The position numbers and the translations under genes are program-made. Below the pieces are notes generated by a model. It was not told the DNA's origin. It saw only the letters and a list, made by a program, of their open reading frames with translations, and did no database searches. A stretch of DNA of 64,000 nucleotides, from contig CANQNE010000003.1 in assembly GCA_947625135.1 (NCBI GenBank), forward strand, positions 1-64,000. The letters are read 5' to 3'. Below are positions 16,785-26,303 of this stretch, in pieces. How positions within the stretch are numbered: the first letter of the stretch is position 1; each line of letters starts with the position of its first letter. This DNA comes from an uncultured Lachnospiraceae bacterium (GTDB lineage: Bacteria > Bacillota > Clostridia > Lachnospirales > Lachnospiraceae).

Positions 16785-18821
16785 ATGGCAAAATATTTAT
16801 ATATCGCGGAAAAGCCCAGCGTTGCGGCGGAGTTTGCGAAGGCACTAAAACTGAATACCAGAAGGCATAACGGCTATGTGGAGTCGGAAGAGGCGGTGTT
16901 TACATGGTGCGTGGGGCATCTGGTGACGATGAGCTACCCGGACCGGTATGATCCGCGGTTAAAGCGCTGGAGTCTGGATACCCTGCCCTTTATCCCGGAT
17001 CAGTTTCTCTATGAGATTATCCCCTCCGTCAGCAAGCAGTTTGAGATCGTCAAAGAACTTCTGCACCGGGCGGATATCAGCCGGATCTATGTATGCACCG
17101 ACTCCGGACGGGAAGGAGAATATATATACCGGCTTGTGGAACAGATGGCAGGCGTTTCCGGAAAGGAGCGGCGGCGTGTCTGGATCGATTCCCAGACGGA
17201 AGAGGAGATCCTCCGGGGGATCCAAAACGCGAAGGATCTGTCGGAATACGATCATTTGAGTGATTCCGCTTATCTGCGGGCAAAGGAAGACTACCTGATG
17301 GGCATCAATTTTTCCAGGCTGCTCACCCTGAAATACGGCAATACCCTTTCTGCTTATCTGCGGAAGGATCGCACCGTCATTTCGGTGGGGCGTGTGATGA
17401 CCTGCGTCCTCGGCATGGTAGTGCGCCGGGAGCGGGAGATCCGCGCTTTTGTAAAGACGCCCTTTTACCGTGTGCTGGCACAGATTTCTCTGGGAGAAGG
17501 GACCATGGAGGGTGAGTGGCGGGCCGTGGAAGGAAGCAATTATTTTGGACAGCCGATCCTGTTTAAGGATAACGGGTTTCTGAAAAAGGAGGACGGGGAG
17601 GCATTTATCAGCCGGCTCTCCATTCCGGAACCGATAACCGTCACGGTGGAGAAGGCAGAGCGCAGGCAGGAAAAGAAAAATCCCCCGCTTTTATACAATC
17701 TGGCGGAACTGCAGAATGATTGCTCCCGGATGTTCAAGATCAGTCCCGACGAAACGCTCCGTATCATACAGGAGCTGTATGAGAAGAAACTGGTTACGTA
17801 TCCCAGAACCGATGCCAGAGTGCTGTCGGAGGCGGTGGCAAAGGTGATCGACAGAAATTTAAAGGGGCTGCGAAGATACGGGCCGGCCGCGCCCTTCGCG
17901 GAAGAGATCCTTCAGAAAAAACGGTATGAGGGACTTGTAAAGAGCCGGTATGTAAACGATCGCGCCATCACGGATCACTATGCCATTATCCCAACGGGAC
18001 AGGGGCTTTCGGCGCTGGATTCATTGAACCGGATCTCCCGGCAGGTGTATCAGGTGATCACTGGGCGTTTCCTGTCTGTTTTTTACCCGCCGGCAGTGTA
18101 CAAAAAGGTTTCGGTGGTGACAAAGCGCAAAGGAGAGACACTGCCGAAAGAAGAATATTTCTTTTCGTCGGTGAGAGTGCTGTCTGATCCCGGCTATCTG
18201 CAGGTGGCAAATCAATTCTATGGAAAAGGAAAGCAGGCGGAGTCTTCGGAGGAGAACGGAGAGACGAAGGAAGCGCAGGCAGGGGAGCAGGATGAAGCGT
18301 TTCTGAAACGGCTGTCCGGGCTGAAAAAGGGAATGACGTTGCCGGTGAACGCCTTTTCTCTCAAAGAAGGGGAGACCACGCCGCCAAAGCGTTACAATTC
18401 CGGCACGATGATTCTTGCGATGGAAAATGCGGGACAGCTCATCGAGGATGAGGAGCTGCGCGCCCAGATCAAGGGCAGCGGCATCGGTACCAGCGCTACC
18501 AGAGCAGAGATCTTAAAGAAGCTGATCAACAATCAGTATATGGCGCTGAACAAGCGCAGCCAGATCATCACGCCCACCCAGCTGGGAGAAATGATCTATG
18601 ATGTGGTGAACTGCTCCATCCGCTCACTGCTGAATCCGGAGCTGACGGCAAGCTGGGAAAAGGGGCTGCAGTATGTGGCCAATGGAGAGATCACGTCAGA
18701 AGAATATATGGAAAAGCTCCGGGCCTTTATCTGCTCCCGGACCGGCGCGGTAATGAATCTGAACAACCAGGGGGTTCTGCGGCAGTTTTTTGATGCCGCC
18801 AGCGTATACTATAAAAAATAA
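16785..18821 (+). CDS. topB: DNA topoisomerase III (type IA)
   Basis: 678 residues. A cytosolic type IA topoisomerase that relaxes negative supercoils and decatenates DNA. The TOPRIM domain begins at YIAEKPSVAAEF, with CTDSGREGEYIYRL supplying the acidic metal site. The catalytic tyrosine is in LVTYPRTDARVLS, and the SVGRVMTCVLGMV segment is typical of TopB. No C-terminal zinc fingers are visible. The start MAKYLY at 16785 is chosen because it matches the family N-terminus. Its ribosome site is weak (GTGAG) and lies right after the terminator. A TTG start at 16719 would put translation inside the hairpin and is less likely. Confidence 0.93.
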   Translation: MAKYLYIAEKPSVAAEFAKALKLNTRRHNGYVESEEAVFTWCVGHLVTMSYPDRYDPRLKRWSLDTLPFIPDQFLYEIIPSVSKQFEIVKELLHRADISRIYVCTDSGREGEYIYRLVEQMAGVSGKERRRVWIDSQTEEEILRGIQNAKDLSEYDHLSDSAYLRAKEDYLMGINFSRLLTLKYGNTLSAYLRKDRTVISVGRVMTCVLGMVVRREREIRAFVKTPFYRVLAQISLGEGTMEGEWRAVEGSNYFGQPILFKDNGFLKKEDGEAFISRLSIPEPITVTVEKAERRQEKKNPPLLYNLAELQNDCSRMFKISPDETLRIIQELYEKKLVTYPRTDARVLSEAVAKVIDRNLKGLRRYGPAAPFAEEILQKKRYEGLVKSRYVNDRAITDHYAIIPTGQGLSALDSLNRISRQVYQVITGRFLSVFYPPAVYKKVSVVTKRKGETLPKEEYFFSSVRVLSDPGYLQVANQFYGKGKQAESSEENGETKEAQAGEQDEAFLKRLSGLKKGMTLPVNAFSLKEGETTPPKRYNSGTMILAMENAGQLIEDEELRAQIKGSGIGTSATRAEILKKLINNQYMALNKRSQIITPTQLGEMIYDVVNCSIRSLLNPELTASWEKGLQYVANGEITSEEYMEKLRAFICSRTGAVMNLNNQGVLRQFFDAASVYYKK

Positions 18822-18886
18822 ACTGCGGCGGCGGACATGCCAATGGGGCGGCTTCCGTTTCCGCTTCCGAAAAGAGGAGGAACAGT

Positions 18887-19552
18887 ATGCAGACTGCAAT
18901 TTCACAGCTTTATGATCTGGAACAGACGATGGCAAAGGCATATCTGGAACAATTTACGTATCCATGGCAAGCGCTGCCGGGAATCGGCGCCTTTATCCTT
19001 AAGCTTGGGAAACAACTGGATCCGGAAGAATATGAACAGAGGGAAGAGACAGTATGGATCGCAAAATCTGCTTCTGTGGCGGATTCCGCGTCTGTACAGG
19101 GTCCCTGTATCATCGGGAGGGAAACACAGGTTCGTCACTGTGCCTTCATCAGAGGGAATGTCATCGTGGGAGAGGGCGCTGTGGTAGGCAATTCCACGGA
19201 GCTGAAGAACGTGATCCTGTTCAACGGGGTGCAGGTGCCTCACTACAATTATGTGGGGGATTCCATTTTGGGTTACAAAGCCCACATGGGCGCAGGCGCC
19301 ATCACGTCCAATGTAAAATCGGACAAAACCCTTGTGGTGATCAGAAACGGCAAAGAGCAGATAGAAACCGGACTGAAAAAAGTAGGGGCAATGCTGGGCG
19401 ATTTTGTGGAGGTAGGCTGCAACAGTGTGTTGAATCCCGGCACGGTGATCGGCCGGTATTCCAACGTCTATCCAACCTCAATGGTACGGGGCGTAGTGCC
19501 GGAGTCGTCCATCTTTAAAAATACAGGAGAGATCGTTGCGAAAAGGCAATAA
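18887..19552 (+). CDS. Left-handed beta-helix protein, GlmU C-terminal-like
   Basis: 221 residues. After an alpha-helical N-terminus of about 60 residues come hexapeptide repeats (IAKSASVADSASVQGPCIIG and onward), the left-handed parallel beta-helix found in acyltransferases and in the C-terminal half of GlmU. Segments GYKAHMGAGAITSNVKSDK and GDFVEVGCNSVLNPGTVIG match the acetyltransferase active-site region of sugar-nucleotide enzymes. The N-terminal nucleotidyltransferase domain of GlmU is missing, so it is not a complete GlmU. AGAGGAGG precedes the ATG. deoC follows 17 bp downstream, and cdd after that. The substrate is unknown. Confidence 0.75.
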   Translation: MQTAISQLYDLEQTMAKAYLEQFTYPWQALPGIGAFILKLGKQLDPEEYEQREETVWIAKSASVADSASVQGPCIIGRETQVRHCAFIRGNVIVGEGAVVGNSTELKNVILFNGVQVPHYNYVGDSILGYKAHMGAGAITSNVKSDKTLVVIRNGKEQIETGLKKVGAMLGDFVEVGCNSVLNPGTVIGRYSNVYPTSMVRGVVPESSIFKNTGEIVAKRQ

Positions 19553-19569
19553 TACCGGAGGTGGGAAAA

Positions 19570-20238
19570 TTGGACAAACAGGAAATACTGGGAAAGATCG
19601 ATCACACCCAGCTGAAAGCAGTATGTACATGGGATGACATCAAAAAGCTGTGTGAGGAAGCTGTAGCCTGCGGTACGGCATCTGTGTGTATTCCGCCGGC
19701 TTATGTAAAGCAGGTGGCGGAGGAATACGGGGAAACGCTGAATATCTGTACAGTGATCGGATTCCCCCTCGGATATCAGACCACGGAGACAAAGATATTT
19801 GAGGCGAAGGACGCCATTGCCAAAGGCGCCCATGAGATCGACATGGTGATCCACATCGGCGCGGTAAAGAGCGGAAACTATGAGGAAGTGCTGCGGGAGA
19901 TCAAAGCGATGAAGCAGGCCGTGGGTTCTCATATTCTGAAAGTGATCGTGGAGACCTGTTATCTCACGAAAGAGGAGAAGATCCGGCTTTGCGGGATCGT
20001 TACAGAAGCGGGGGCGGATTATATCAAGACCTCTACAGGATTTGGAACCGGAGGGGCAACCATGGAGGATGTGCTGCTGTTTCGGGAACACGTGGGCCCG
20101 GAGGTAAAAATAAAGGCGGCGGGCGGCGTCAAGACGCTGTCAGATCTGGAAGCCTTTATCGGCGCGGGCTGCAGCCGTATCGGAACCAGCTCCGGCGTAG
20201 CCATTGTGACCGGCGGACAACGTCCCTTTTCGGGATGA
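19570..20238 (+). CDS. deoC: Deoxyribose-phosphate aldolase
   Basis: 222 residues. It cleaves 2-deoxyribose-5-phosphate to glyceraldehyde-3-phosphate and acetaldehyde in nucleoside catabolism. The Schiff-base lysine lies in ADYIKTSTGFGTGGAT and the proton-relay lysine in IKAAGGVKT. The start is set to TTG at 19570 because GGAGG at 19557-19561 would overlap the GTG at 19561 but sits 8 nt before the TTG. The pairing with cytidine deaminase 40 bp downstream fits a nucleoside salvage role. Confidence 0.95.
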   Translation: MDKQEILGKIDHTQLKAVCTWDDIKKLCEEAVACGTASVCIPPAYVKQVAEEYGETLNICTVIGFPLGYQTTETKIFEAKDAIAKGAHEIDMVIHIGAVKSGNYEEVLREIKAMKQAVGSHILKVIVETCYLTKEEKIRLCGIVTEAGADYIKTSTGFGTGGATMEDVLLFREHVGPEVKIKAAGGVKTLSDLEAFIGAGCSRIGTSSGVAIVTGGQRPFSG

Positions 20239-20278
20239 GCATCTGACGACCAGACTGCCGGAGAAAGGATGATCAAAG

Positions 20279-20689
20279 ATGATCGAAATACATGTACAGG
20301 AATTGCTGGAAAAGGCAAAAGAGGCAAGAAGCCGCGCCTATGCGCCTTACAGCCGCTTTGCGGTGGGGGCGGCGCTGCTTACCGCAGACGGGGAGATCTA
20401 TACCGGCTGTAATATTGAAAACAGCAGTTACGGCGCCACAAACTGCGCGGAGCGCACTGCGTTTTATAAAGCGGTGTCCGAGGGCAAAAAGGAGTTTTAT
20501 GCCATTGCCATTGCCGCGGATAAGCCGCTGACGCTGCCCTGCGGGATATGCCTTCAGGTGATGGCAGAATTCTGCGATCCCGCGTCCTTTGTGATTTTTT
20601 TGGCGGGAGAGGGAACCCATTACGGCCAGTACGCGCTGAAGTCTCTGCTCCCCAAAGGCTTTTCTTTGGAACAAACGATTGACTTTTAA
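20279..20689 (+). CDS. cdd: Cytidine deaminase
   Basis: 136 residues, the homotetrameric class of about 130 residues. It deaminates cytidine and deoxycytidine. Zinc ligands appear in TNCAERTAFYKA (Cys plus the catalytic Glu) and LPCGICLQVM (two Cys). YAPYSRFAVGAALLT is the substrate-binding N-terminal block. It follows deoC closely, forming a small nucleoside-degradation unit. AAAGGATGATCAAAG precedes the ATG. Confidence 0.96.
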   Translation: MIEIHVQELLEKAKEARSRAYAPYSRFAVGAALLTADGEIYTGCNIENSSYGATNCAERTAFYKAVSEGKKEFYAIAIAADKPLTLPCGICLQVMAEFCDPASFVIFLAGEGTHYGQYALKSLLPKGFSLEQTIDF

Positions 20690-20707
20690 GGAAAGAAATG
20701 CCATAAT
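20679..20707 (+). promoter_or_regulatory. Candidate pckA promoter overlapping the end of cdd
   Basis: TTGACT (20679-20684), 17-bp spacer, CATAAT (20702-20707). The -35 element overlaps the last codons of cdd. Confidence 0.6.
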
Positions 20708-20787
20708 ATATTCAGTGTTTGTGAATTTCATCTTAATTTTATTTAGGAAGAATTTTCAAAATAAGAATACTAAAAGGAGGACATCAC

Positions 20788-22491
20788 ATGTCAACAAAAG
20801 CGTATTATCCCATCAGTGAGATCGGCGCTGGAAAACCCGGATTTTCCAAGACCCGTTCCATCATTGAAGGAGCTTTCTACGGAAACAATGTTGTAAAGGT
20901 AAATACTCTGAAAGAAGCTTATGAGATGGCTAAAAATTCACCGGGAACCATTGTGACAGATATGCCTGTTTACCGGGGTGAGGAATTTGGCCTGGAAGCA
21001 GATGCAAAGGTACTGCTGTTTAACGACGGCGCGGTGACGGGACGCTATGCGGCTGCGCGCCGGATCAAAGGCGAGCCCGGTGTAGACGAGGCCAAGCTTG
21101 ACAAAGTGGTTATGGACGCCATTTATAAAACCCGCTGGAAAACACTTTATCACGCAGAGGTATTTGTAGGTCTGGATCCTGAGTTTATGGTGAAGGCGCA
21201 TCTTCTGATCCCGGAAGGGGAAGAGAACCTGCTGTACAACTGGATGCTGAACTTCCAGTATATGTCCGACGAGTATGTGAAGATGTACAAGAATTCCAAG
21301 CCGGTGGGCGACGGAAAAGAGCCGGATATCTATATCTTCTCAGATCCTCAGTGGACGCCGGAAGTAAGTCCCGACGTGGACTACAGCTGTCTCAGTGATC
21401 CTCTGACACTTTGCTATTTTGATACCAACGAAAACTGTGCCGCAATTCTGGGCATGAAGTATTTCGGCGAGCATAAGAAGGGCACACTGACAATGGCATG
21501 GGCGCTGGCAAACAGAAACGGCTATGCTTCCTGCCACGGCGGACAGAAGGAATACCTGCTGGCCGACGGCAGCAAGTATGTGGCATCCGTATATGGTCTG
21601 TCAGGCTCCGGCAAGTCTACCCTGACCCATGCAAAGCACGGCGGCAAATACGAGATCAAGGTACTTCATGACGATGCTTTTATCATCAATACAGACACCT
21701 GCGCATCCATTGCGCTGGAGCCCACTTACTTTGATAAGACTGCGGATTATCCCACAGGCTGTCCGGACAACAAGTATCTGCTGACCGCTCAGAACTGCTC
21801 CGCAACGATGGATGAGAACGGCAAGATCCAGCTGGTTACCGAGGATATCCGTAACGGAAACGGACGTGCCATCAAGTCCAAGCTGTGGTCCCCGAACCGG
21901 GTGGATAAGATCGACGCTCCCGTAAACGCCATCTTCTGGATCATGAAGGATCCCACGATCCCGCCTATTGTGAAGCTGAAAGGCGCCGCCCTTGCATCCG
22001 TTATGGGCGCAACGCTGGCAACCAAGACTTCCACGGCAGAGCGTGTGGCGGCAGGCACCGATATGAACGCGATCCGTATCGTGCCCTATGCAAATCCCTT
22101 CAGGACCTATCCGCTTGTAAATGATTATGAGAAGTTCAAAAAGCTGGTAGAAGAGAAGAATGTTGCATGCTACATTGTAAACACCGGCGATTTTATGGGC
22201 AAGAAGGTGCAGAAGGAAGATACGCTGGGTATTCTGGAGACCATTGTAGAGGGCAAGGCTGTCTTTGAAAAATGGGGCAATTTCAGCGATATCGAGATCA
22301 TGAACGACTGGTCAGGAAAGACCGGCGATTTCACACCGGATATGAACGATGCAGATTACCGGGCACAGCTGAAGTCCGCAATGGAAACCCGTGTCAATGC
22401 GGTGAAGGGCTTTGCAGAGAAGAAGGCCGGTTACGACAAGCTCCCCGACGAGGCGCTGGCTGCTCTGGAAAAGGTAGTAAGCGAAGTGTAA
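20788..22491 (+). CDS. pckA: Phosphoenolpyruvate carboxykinase (ATP)
   Basis: 567 residues, a little longer than the usual 520-540. It interconverts oxaloacetate plus ATP and phosphoenolpyruvate, CO2 and ADP; in fermenting anaerobes it can run in the carboxylating direction. The kinase P-loop is YGLSGSGKSTLTHAKH near residue 270, followed by VLHDDAFIINTD for metal binding. TAERVAAGTDMNAIRIVPYANPFRTYPL lies in the C-terminal lobe. AAAGGAGG lies 9 nt before the ATG. It is a single-gene unit, followed by the 6S RNA candidate. Confidence 0.93.
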   Translation: MSTKAYYPISEIGAGKPGFSKTRSIIEGAFYGNNVVKVNTLKEAYEMAKNSPGTIVTDMPVYRGEEFGLEADAKVLLFNDGAVTGRYAAARRIKGEPGVDEAKLDKVVMDAIYKTRWKTLYHAEVFVGLDPEFMVKAHLLIPEGEENLLYNWMLNFQYMSDEYVKMYKNSKPVGDGKEPDIYIFSDPQWTPEVSPDVDYSCLSDPLTLCYFDTNENCAAILGMKYFGEHKKGTLTMAWALANRNGYASCHGGQKEYLLADGSKYVASVYGLSGSGKSTLTHAKHGGKYEIKVLHDDAFIINTDTCASIALEPTYFDKTADYPTGCPDNKYLLTAQNCSATMDENGKIQLVTEDIRNGNGRAIKSKLWSPNRVDKIDAPVNAIFWIMKDPTIPPIVKLKGAALASVMGATLATKTSTAERVAAGTDMNAIRIVPYANPFRTYPLVNDYEKFKKLVEEKNVACYIVNTGDFMGKKVQKEDTLGILETIVEGKAVFEKWGNFSDIEIMNDWSGKTGDFTPDMNDADYRAQLKSAMETRVNAVKGFAEKKAGYDKLPDEALAALEKVVSEV

Positions 22492-22518
22492 GAAACGGGG
22501 CATTTATAAAAATTTCCA

Positions 22519-22547
22519 TTGTATTTTTATAGTGCATTGCATATAAT
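22519..22547 (+). promoter_or_regulatory. Promoter of the 6S RNA candidate
   Basis: TTGTAT (22519-22524), 17-bp spacer, TATAAT (22542-22547), placing the transcript start near 22554. Confidence 0.75.
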
Positions 22548-22553
22548 AAAATT

Positions 22554-22730
22554 GTAAGCCTGAGATGTGCGACAACCTTGCTATTTTGAACCTACATCAC
22601 TTTTGACGGGATTCCTATATCTCCGAGAAGATGTCAGGCCGTCGCAGAACGGAAGGCAGAGGCTCGGATGCGGTTACCCACCTAGCATTGCTAGGAGTCA
22701 AAAAGCAAGGTCGGCATTTTGGGTTTTCAA
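22554..22730 (+). ncRNA. ssrS: Probable 6S RNA
   Basis: A non-coding stretch of about 177 nt with its own promoter and a terminator behind it. Its ends pair: CCTGAGATGT near the 5' end with GCATTTTGGG near the 3' end (several G-T pairs), then ACCTTGCT with AGCAAGGT. The interior can fold into one long, interrupted hairpin with a CCTAGC/GCTAGG side stem. This end-to-end rod, the size and the TTGAACCTA element agree with Firmicute 6S RNA, which binds the sigma-A RNA polymerase holoenzyme. The call is made by eye. It lacks the SRP RNA GGAA tetraloop context and the RNase P core. Confidence 0.68.
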
Positions 22731-22734
22731 ATAG

Positions 22735-22763
22735 ACAGGACAGCGGGAGCTGTCCTGTTTTTT
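22735..22763 (+). terminator. Terminator after the 6S RNA candidate
   Basis: ACAGGACAGC and GCTGTCCTGT form a perfect 10-bp stem on a GGGA loop, followed by a T run. Confidence 0.92.
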
Positions 22764-22827
22764 CTTCCGTTCTATCAGCAGCGCTCCCTGCATATCCTAA
22801 ATGGAAAAGAATGTGTTGGGAGAAGGC

Positions 22828-24183
22828 ATGGAAAAGAAAGACAAGTTTATCATTGCCGCGCTGCTGGGTTTTTTGTTTCTCCTCACGGCGGCGGGCATGT
22901 TTCTTGTGCATTTTCAGGGGAAAGAAAGATCGGAACAAAAAGACGGCGGAAAGGAGCGGTACGCCGTAGATCATATCCGGGTGGTGATCTCCACCTCTGA
23001 TTTTTCCGGAATCTTTCATGAGGAAGTGGTTTTGACGGCCCTAGAGGATCTGACCCTTGTATGGGGAGAGGAAGATCAGGAAGTGAAAAAAGGGGAGCAG
23101 TGGACTGCTTCCGCATTTTTTGCCGCGCACGGCGACACCGCTCTGTGCAGGTTCATACCGGAAAGCGGCGCCGGCGTTGTCCTGCAGTCCGTGACGAGGG
23201 GGTACGGACAGCCGGCTTATGAGGGCTGTATAGAAATCAGAAAAACCTCCCAGGGCTTTGTGATCGTCAATGAGCTTCCCATGGAAACTTATCTTCGCTA
23301 TGTGGTGCCCAGTGAAATGCCGGCTTCTTACGGACAGGAGCCGCTGAAGGCACAGGCGATCTGCGCCAGAAACTTTGCTTACCGCCACTGCCAGAGCCCT
23401 TCTTACATAGAGTTTGACGCGGATCTGGACGACAGCATCCGCTATCAGGTATATAACAACAGCCCCGCCAATGCGGAGGCGGATCAGGCCATCGCGGCCA
23501 CGGCGGGACAGCTTTTGATGTATCAGAACAGCATTGTGGACGCTTATTATTACTCTACCTCCTGGGGATTTACCACAGATCTGTCGCTGTGGGGATCAGA
23601 AGTACAGCCTTATTATCAGAGCCATTGGCAGGGAGAGGGCGCCCGCAGTCTGGATCTGGCCAATGAGGAGGTGTTCCGGAAAACACTGGCGGAGGAGACA
23701 GGCGCCTATGAAAGCGGCGAGCCATGGTACCGGTGGAGCACCACCATCTCCAAAGAACGGATCCTGGAAAATTTAAAGGAAATCCCAATGGTAGATCTGG
23801 AAGGACTTACGGACATTCTGATCATTTCCCGCAGGACGGGAGGCAGCGTCAGCCAGCTGGCGCTGATGGGCAACGGAAAGACAGTGACGCTGACCCGTGA
23901 AAGCGAGATCCGTGCCGCGCTGCTGCCAAAATATGAACAGGTACTGCGCAACGACGGTTCTGTGATGGACGGATATGAAAAGCTGCCCAGCTCCTTTTTT
24001 ACCATTGACAAAAATTTTAAAAACGGGGAACTGGTATCTGTAACAGTAAAAGGCGGCGGATGCGGACACGGTATCGGCATGTCCCAGAACTGTGCAAAAG
24101 CGCTGGGAAATCAGGGAAAAACCTACCAGGAGATCCTGCAGTATTTTTATCCCGGCACAAGGGTGGCAGAACCGGCTGTCTGA
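22828..24183 (+). CDS. SpoIID/LytB-domain membrane-anchored protein
   Basis: 451 residues. An N-terminal anchor (FIIAALLGFLFLLTAAGMFLV) is followed by a SpoIID/LytB domain, with the hallmark LPMETYLRYVVPSEMPASYGQEPLKAQAICARNFAYR region, the YYYSTSWGFTTD segment, and the C-terminal GGGCGHGIGMSQNCAKALGNQGKTYQEILQYFYPG. SpoIID cleaves glycan strands (lytic transglycosylase) during spore engulfment; LytB-type relatives act with amidases. This protein may be either. The start at 22828 is chosen because GGGAG precedes it, whereas the ATG at 22801 has no site. It is a separate unit from folC. Confidence 0.85.
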   Translation: MEKKDKFIIAALLGFLFLLTAAGMFLVHFQGKERSEQKDGGKERYAVDHIRVVISTSDFSGIFHEEVVLTALEDLTLVWGEEDQEVKKGEQWTASAFFAAHGDTALCRFIPESGAGVVLQSVTRGYGQPAYEGCIEIRKTSQGFVIVNELPMETYLRYVVPSEMPASYGQEPLKAQAICARNFAYRHCQSPSYIEFDADLDDSIRYQVYNNSPANAEADQAIAATAGQLLMYQNSIVDAYYYSTSWGFTTDLSLWGSEVQPYYQSHWQGEGARSLDLANEEVFRKTLAEETGAYESGEPWYRWSTTISKERILENLKEIPMVDLEGLTDILIISRRTGGSVSQLALMGNGKTVTLTRESEIRAALLPKYEQVLRNDGSVMDGYEKLPSSFFTIDKNFKNGELVSVTVKGGGCGHGIGMSQNCAKALGNQGKTYQEILQYFYPGTRVAEPAV

Positions 24184-24283
24184 GACGCCGGGGAGGGCCG
24201 CTCAAATGCCCCGGATCCTTTCGCTGCTTTCCGGTTCTATCCCTCCTGTTTTGCGGGGAAGATGCAACTTCCGGAAAATTTTG

Positions 24284-24312
24284 TTGAAAAGTGCCCTGTA
24301 TTATACTATAAT
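24284..24312 (+). promoter_or_regulatory. Promoter of the folate operon
   Basis: TTGAAA (24284-24289), 17-bp spacer, TATAAT (24307-24312), 43 bp before folC. Confidence 0.75.
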
Positions 24313-24355
24313 TTAAGGAAATGAAAACGGGCATCTGAAGAGAAGAGGCGGCAGT

Positions 24356-25672
24356 GTGGAATACGGGGAAGCGCGCAGTTATATGAAGGAAATGGAACGG
24401 TACGGAAGCAGGCCGGGACTTGATACCATCCGGGAGCTTCTGCGCCGGCTGGGAAATCCCCAGAATGATTACCCGGTAGTTCAGATTGCCGGAACAAACG
24501 GAAAAGGCTCTGTGGGAGCGTTTCTGGCGGCCATACTCAGAGAGGCCCACATTCCGGCGGGCCGTTTTTTTTCTCCGGCGGTATTTGAAGAGCGGGAGAC
24601 CATCTCCTTTGCGGGTGACATGATCTCAGAGGAGGAGTATGCTGCCTGCCTGACGCAGGTGGCGGCAGCGTCAAAGCAGATGCAGGAGGAGGGCGCGGGG
24701 CTTCCGACGGTATTTGAGACGGAAACTGCGCTGGCGTTTTTATATTTTTCCCAAAAGGTAAAAGCGCTTTCCAAAGAAAAGCGCGCCCGGTGTGCGGACG
24801 CTGCTTCTTCTAAGGACGTCATTGTGCTGACGGAAGCGGGAATGGGCGGCAGGCTGGATGCCACCAATGTGACGGAAGGCACAGTGCTTTCCCTGATTAC
24901 CTCCATTTCCATGGATCATACTTCATTTCTCGGGAATACGCTGGCTGAGATCGCGGCTCACAAGGCGGGCATTATCAGGCCCGGCGGGCTGGCGGTGACT
25001 GTGGAACAGCAGCGGGAGGCGGGACAGGTGCTGGAGGATTTCTGCAGGAAGGAGAATGTAAAGCTGCTTGTGGCAGATCCGCAGCTCCTTCCGGATGTGC
25101 CGTTGGGTTTAACGGGAGTATTTCAGCGGGAAAATGCGGCGCTTGCCTATTGCGGCGCCCGATGTCTGCGGGAGCTGGGCTATGAGATCTCACAGGAGGC
25201 CATGGAACGGGGACTTGCAAACGCTGTATGGAGAGGCCGTATGGAAAAGCTGGGAAGCCGTCCCGATGTATGGATAGACGGCGCCCACAATCCTGATGCG
25301 GTGCGCAGGCTGCGGGAAGCTCTGCTTGCGCAGTATGGCAGTCTCAGGCTCCATGCCGTCATGGGCGTGTTCCGGGACAAGGAGCCGGAGGCGATGTGCG
25401 CCCTGATGTCAGATCTGTTTGAGAAAGTATATACGGTGACGCCGCCGGGGCCGAGAGGGCTGCCGGCAAAGGAATTGGAAAAGATCGCCCGGAAATATTG
25501 CAGGAACACCGTTTCCTGCGGCACTGTCCGTGAGGCGGTAGAAAGCGCCGTTGACGCCGCCGGGCCAGAGGGCGTGACGCTGATTTTCGGCTCCCTGTCT
25601 TATCTGGGACAGGCTGTCGCGGCTTATCAGAATAGAAAAGTGAAGGGCACAGACAGGACGCTTGCCGACTGA
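24356..25672 (+). CDS. folC: Folylpolyglutamate synthase / dihydrofolate synthase
   Basis: 438 residues of the Mur ligase superfamily. It adds glutamate to dihydropteroate and folates using ATP. The P-loop is [18 protein letters not shown] near residue 45, followed by [24 protein letters not shown], and the [22 protein letters not shown] metal-binding region. GTG is the start codon, with GAGGCGG upstream. It is the first gene of folC-folE-folP-folBK; its 3' end overlaps the unlikely upstream extension of folE but not the chosen start. Confidence 0.93.
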   Translation: MEYGEARSYMKEMERYGSRPGLDTIRELLRRLGNPQNDYPVVQIAGTNGKGSVGAFLAAILREAHIPAGRFFSPAVFEERETISFAGDMISEEEYAACLTQVAAASKQMQEEGAGLPTVFETETALAFLYFSQKVKALSKEKRARCADAASSKDVIVLTEAGMGGRLDATNVTEGTVLSLITSISMDHTSFLGNTLAEIAAHKAGIIRPGGLAVTVEQQREAGQVLEDFCRKENVKLLVADPQLLPDVPLGLTGVFQRENAALAYCGARCLRELGYEISQEAMERGLANAVWRGRMEKLGSRPDVWIDGAHNPDAVRRLREALLAQYGSLRLHAVMGVFRDKEPEAMCALMSDLFEKVYTVTPPGPRGLPAKELEKIARKYCRNTVSCGTVREAVESAVDAAGPEGVTLIFGSLSYLGQAVAAYQNRKVKGTDRTLAD

Positions 25673-25709
25673 CGGCTGGCTTTGTCGTGCTTTTGAAATG
25701 GGGATTACG

Positions 25710-26270
25710 ATGATCGATCAGGAAAAAATCAGGCAGGCGGTATCTTTGTTTCTGGAAGGTATCGGTGAAGACACAGAAAGAGAGGGACTGGCGGAGACGC
25801 CGGACAGGGTCGCCAGAATGTGTACGGAGATTTTCAGCGGCATGGAAGAGGATCCGGGACAGCATCTGGAAAAGCGCTTCCATGGAACGGAAAGCGATAT
25901 GGTGATCCAGCGGGATATTATTTTTTATTCCGTTTGCGAGCATCACCTCCTTCCGTTTTTCGGGAAGGCGCATATTGCTTACATTCCCAACGGAGAGGTA
26001 GTAGGGCTCAGCAAGCTGGCAAGAACGGTGGAAGTATTTGCGAGACGTCCCCAGCTTCAGGAGCGGCTGACAGCCCAGATCGCCGATGCCATTATGGAGC
26101 ATCTTGCGCCGAAGGGCGTAATGGTGATGCTGGAGGCGGAGCATACCTGCATATCCATGCGGGGCGTAAAAAAAGCGGGTACGCAGACCGTCACATGTAC
26201 AAAACGGGGCGTCTTTCTGGAAGATCCCGCATTGAGCGGCGCCTTTCTCGATATGCTGGGCAAACGCTGA
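25710..26270 (+). CDS. folE: GTP cyclohydrolase I
   Basis: 186 residues of type IA FolE, which converts GTP to dihydroneopterin triphosphate, the entry to folate synthesis. Zinc and substrate residues are visible in [20 protein letters not shown] (Cys, two His) and in [21 protein letters not shown] (second Cys). The start MIDQEK at 25710 follows GGGGA; ATGs at 25698 and further upstream are possible. It follows folC by 37 bp and folP begins 33 bp after it. Confidence 0.95.
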   Translation: MIDQEKIRQAVSLFLEGIGEDTEREGLAETPDRVARMCTEIFSGMEEDPGQHLEKRFHGTESDMVIQRDIIFYSVCEHHLLPFFGKAHIAYIPNGEVVGLSKLARTVEVFARRPQLQERLTAQIADAIMEHLAPKGVMVMLEAEHTCISMRGVKKAGTQTVTCTKRGVFLEDPALSGAFLDMLGKR

Positions 26271-26303
26271 CTGCAGGGCGGATCAGCCAGAAGGAGGACG
26301 TCT

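Noticed and set aside
22554..22730. SRP (4.5S) RNA or RNase P RNA instead of 6S
   Set aside because: The GGAA tetraloop with its conserved asymmetric internal loop is absent, and the length and missing core elements exclude RNase P RNA.
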